The notes under the pieces: model-generated
Seen by the model: the letters and a program-made list of their open reading frames with translations, nothing else
Database searches by the model: none
What the model was told of the DNA's origin: nothing
Part shown: positions 61,801 through 64,000 of the stretch, piece after piece
Numbering within the stretch: position 1 is the stretch's first letter
Layout: every line of letters begins with the position of its first letter
Assembly (NCBI GenBank): GCA_002435865.1
Contig: DIWV01000014.1
Coordinates: 76,162 to 140,161, forward strand
Source of the DNA: Cloacimonetes bacterium UBA6097
Lineage (GTDB): Bacteria; Cloacimonadota; Cloacimonadia; Cloacimonadales; Cloacimonadaceae
Reading direction: 5' to 3'
DNA length: 64,000 bases
Program-made: the position numbers and the translations under genes

Positions 61801-64000
61801 TGGCCTGATGGCGAATACAAATGGGCAGTGAAAGGTGTATACACAAATAACGTCTTATCAAATCCCAGTTTCTCCAATATGATTATGAAACGTCCGAATG
61901 ATTTATCTGCATTATCAATAAGTGGTTCAGCAAATCCATCAGTCGGTAATCCATACAACTATACGATTCAGGTCCGTAATACAGGCTCAAGCCCTCAAAC
62001 TGCTGGATCATACACAGTAAAGATCTTTAGCGGAACCACTGAGCTTGCCTCAATTGCCGGACCTGCAATAGGTGTAGGTGAAACGATAGACGTTATTGTT
62101 CCCTGGACTCCAACTACGGAAGGTGCACTATCTATTTATGGGAAAGTTGTCTTGCCAACTGATACATTACCAACTAATGATAGCACAACTTCGATAGATG
62201 TTTTTGTTCATCCATTTGGCACACATTTTGTTGTAATCGGTGATGGCACATCTTCTCAGCGTCAACCTCTCGGTATCCTCTATGGTTATGAACGTGATGC
62301 CACAATATATACTCAGGATGAAATCGGATTGTTAGGTTTAGTTACCGGTGTACAATGGTATTGTGCAACAACTGCTGTAGGAGCTGTACCCTTCAGGATA
62401 TTAATGAAGACAACTCCAGAAACAGCTCTGGTAGCTCAACCATGGGATACTACTATAACTAATGCCACAGTGGTTTTGGATACAACCTACACCTTCACTC
62501 AGACTGGCTGGCATTTCTTCCCTCTTACAACGCATTTCCCTTATACTCAAGATAATTTGGTAGTTATGGTTGAAACCAGCTACGGTGGTGCAGGAACAAC
62601 TTCTGGTGCTTTCAGATATACCGTTGGACCTACTGCAAGTCACCACTATATGTATGCCGATACCAATCCGCCGACCACAAATGGTTATTTGAATACATAC
62701 AGGCCGAATATAGGTATGAGCTTGAGGGCAGGTGGAACAGAACCTCAGTTTAATGTTAATCCCGCAAGTTACGCTTATGGTCAGGTACTGATTAATACTA
62801 CTGTAAATAAAACAATCAGTATTACAAATATCGGCGGCGGCACAAATCCGCTGATTATAAACAGCATCACAATATCAGGAAGCCCGTTCTTTACATTACA
62901 GAACCTGCCAACGTTACCCATTTCTCTTGGCAGTTTCCAGCAAGCTTCCTTTATTGCCAGATATAATCCAACGGCAGCAGGTGAACATACAGCCACGATT
63001 ACGATTACCGACAATCTGGCGCGTTCATATACTATTGATGTGGACAGAAGAAGCAGTAACAATAACCTGCGCAACATACATCCTGTTCCGCTTACTGCAA
63101 CGGCAGTTGATGTTACCATTTACAGCCTGCCGTACTTCCAGAACTTTGATGCAGTTACTGTACCGAATTTACCGGTAGACTGGAATTCAATATTTACTTC
63201 TCCGGGTGTTGTTGCTACCTATGCATCTTCTCCTCATAGTACTCCAAACTGCGTTAGGATTTACAATTCTACCTCCACAGCAGGACCATATCTGATTGCT
63301 CCTCCATTAGTGAACACTATCTCGATGAACACTGTTAGGGTGAGGTTCTGGGCAAAAGGTTCGACATCGTATGTCTTATCTGTGGGAGTTACAGCTGACC
63401 CATTGGATTCAGGAACCTATGAACAGGTATCCAGTTTTAATCTGACCTCCTCCTGGGCTGAATATGTGGTCGGATTCCAGACCTATGCAGGAGCAGGCCA
63501 TTTTATAACCTTCAAACATGGCAATGCTGCAACTTCACAAACCATTTATGTTGATGATGTAATGATAGAGATTATTGCCGACAATGATCTGGCAGCTATT
63601 TCCTTATCCGGAAACGAGTCGCCGTCAGTCGGTAATCCCTATACTTATACAGTTGGAATTACTAACTGGGGTAACTTACCTCAAACCAACTATCTGGTAA
63701 AGTTGTATGATGGTAATAACCTTGAGTTAGCAAGTGCTGCAGGACCTGCAATAGCACCCGGGCTGACTCTTGATGCCACTGTTCAATGGACACCGACTAC
63801 TCAGGGCGCAGCGAATATCTACGGTAAGGTTGTCTTAACAGGAGACCAGAATAACCTGAATGACAGCACGCCGACCATGCCAATTTATGTTCATCCTGCA
63901 GGCACACAAATGGTTATCATTGGAAACGGTACATCCACAGCACGTTACCCGATGGGCTCATTATATGGCTATGAACGGGATGAAGTTATTTATACTGAAG
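58882..64000 (+). CDS. Giant multidomain secreted protein, paralogue of the preceding one, incomplete at the window end
   Basis: The frame from ATG 58882 (AAGGAG upstream) stays open at every point I sampled through to the window edge, so at least 1706 residues are encoded and the C-terminus lies outside. The signal peptide MRPSLVFTILLGVILGLATPMYA is nearly that of the preceding gene. Domains are: N-terminal beta domain; CARDB-like units near 268-370, 1005-1110 and 1573-1670 (each with SVGxPxxYT and GPAI); carboxypeptidase-regulatory-like units 548-625 and 631-715; MAM/jellyroll-like 753-905; choice-of-anchor-D/ASPM-like 1287-1380; anchor-J-like 1415-1560. A type IX sorting domain is expected beyond the edge. 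Confidence 0.88.
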   Translation, partial: MRPSLVFTILLGVILGLATPMYALLSDYSFTTTVTTYTEITGGLLLGTESSDDQRFVDPTIPAGGTTTTGVGLPIGFSFAFNDYVFDVIAVNNNGWISFGQSALTPSVNNTSSSSYNPLSSTSVITPPQLHNRVAAMSRDLQAQVGASLRMETIGAAPNRICVIQYKNYKRYGTTGTGDIYNFQIQLHENQSKVAIVYGTITNNATATTVMVGLRGSDTTDFFNRTNTTDWLTTTPGGTNAATCALSATIFPPSGTTFTFAPPVPATNDLQALAVSGTSTPSVGSPSNYTISVRNRGSAQQTNYTVKLMQGTTELGSVPGPAIASMQVIDVVIPWTPTVQGPATITGMVVLAGDENTLNDVSPPFNVTVFPAGTLMTIIGTGTSANSYLFYTTYGYSRNSAIYTAAELVQPGLISGIMWDCAVPNSATVPYRILMKNTTLTANVLEPWATTITDAQLCAEGTVTVDQAGWIYFPFTVPFFYSGDNLQVMVENNVGGTGLTNSPTFRYTTSTTGAFHYIYADTTPPTTNGYLTTSRLNVGISFQVGGMGALGGTVTSDGSPLDGAHINIDTTPLNTNTNTLGTYNFPFVSPGTYQVTCSKLGYQTQTLPATIAVGATTTLNFAMVASTSVGVTGTVVGSDAPTVGLANATVNLTGVVDYSGTTNASGVFNITGVLSGNTYDYSISKQGYQNASGTITVGDATYNMGTVTLNEIAIPPGNVTATLNGPQTDVTVTWRAPGAAGPSDVDNFDTTDGGWVPTSNWSNPLGDWQWTSNYNPAVYTDIDTYVDVPPTTAHSGTGMWGTVIQGGYSNCTGWSYLRKTYNFTGITNPVINFWHYMDGYNTWDYGLIVVNGTTVWGSSALAEFMPWQVLNVDLSAYANNPNVQISFEWYATSVVSYAGWYIDDVYVGSANGVPTRSLSNNIPGSLTPLNDRSLVGYKVFRLLQGEEQNETSWITLTPTTIVDTVYVNTGFLTWPDGEYKWAVKGVYTNNVLSNPSFSNMIMKRPNDLSALSISGSANPSVGNPYNYTIQVRNTGSSPQTAGSYTVKIFSGTTELASIAGPAIGVGETIDVIVPWTPTTEGALSIYGKVVLPTDTLPTNDSTTSIDVFVHPFGTHFVVIGDGTSSQRQPLGILYGYERDATIYTQDEIGLLGLVTGVQWYCATTAVGAVPFRILMKTTPETALVAQPWDTTITNATVVLDTTYTFTQTGWHFFPLTTHFPYTQDNLVVMVETSYGGAGTTSGAFRYTVGPTASHHYMYADTNPPTTNGYLNTYRPNIGMSLRAGGTEPQFNVNPASYAYGQVLINTTVNKTISITNIGGGTNPLIINSITISGSPFFTLQNLPTLPISLGSFQQASFIARYNPTAAGEHTATITITDNLARSYTIDVDRRSSNNNLRNIHPVPLTATAVDVTIYSLPYFQNFDAVTVPNLPVDWNSIFTSPGVVATYASSPHSTPNCVRIYNSTSTAGPYLIAPPLVNTISMNTVRVRFWAKGSTSYVLSVGVTADPLDSGTYEQVSSFNLTSSWAEYVVGFQTYAGAGHFITFKHGNAATSQTIYVDDVMIEIIADNDLAAISLSGNESPSVGNPYTYTVGITNWGNLPQTNYLVKLYDGNNLELASAAGPAIAPGLTLDATVQWTPTTQGAANIYGKVVLTGDQNNLNDSTPTMPIYVHPAGTQMVIIGNGTSTARYPMGSLYGYERDEVIYTE

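Overview
The window looks like a chromosomal stretch (about 40% GC by eye) from an uncultured member of the FCB superphylum. My best guess is Candidatus Cloacimonadota or a close relative. This rests on three things: many secreted proteins share one C-terminal sorting domain (type IX secretion-like, with Y-N-x-K-G-Q and S-G-x-Y-F motifs); a PorX-type response regulator with a PglZ domain is present; and a Gram-negative type IV pilus operon with a secretin is present. The taxonomic call is inference. No rRNA or tRNA was seen.

Layout. 0.2-5.6 kb: an eight-gene, tightly packed arsenic/metalloid detoxification operon: ArsR, ArsP/YraQ-like permease, CcdA-like protein, mini-thioredoxin, DGC cysteine protein, periplasmic thioredoxin, Acr3, second permease. 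A perfect palindrome before arsR is the probable operator. 5.7-17.3 kb: secreted proteins (a possible NodB-fold protein, a tandem pair of tyrosine/tryptophan-rich repeat proteins, a beta-helix protein, a secreted class II glutamine amidotransferase-like Ntn hydrolase), interspersed with a GNAT acetyltransferase and tgt. 17.4-19.5 kb: a SurA/PpiC-like periplasmic chaperone. 20.3-34.6 kb: one co-directional type IV pilus/type II secretion-like operon (major pilin, PilT, three more pilin-like proteins, PilM, N, O, P, secretin, Ig-like lipoprotein, PilB, PilC), ended by a strong terminator. A PAP2 phosphatase with an apparent ATT start follows.

35.5-47.2 kb is an accessory, repeat-rich zone. REP-like palindromes and dispersed intergenic repeats surround an AAA_14/DUF4143 ATPase, a broken KilA-N gene and a four-gene minus-strand operon: PLD-SNF2 helicase, Eco57I-type adenine methyltransferase and two unknown proteins. 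That operon is the best candidate here for a poorly described anti-phage system.

47.2-64 kb returns to core-like genes: two secreted proteins of unknown function, a MORN-like protein overlapping panB, an unknown gene translationally coupled to porX, and two giant paralogous multidomain secreted proteins, the second running off the window end. PorX regulates type IX secretion in Porphyromonas, and the window carries at least seven proteins with type IX-like C-terminal domains. The secreted repertoire and its regulator therefore probably belong to one export system, although no structural type IX secretion gene lies in the window.

An 11-bp unit (TACCGTAATGC) recurs as short arrays at the window start and in a 41-bp-arm perfect palindrome at 19.8 kb, with a related hairpin at 37.3 kb.
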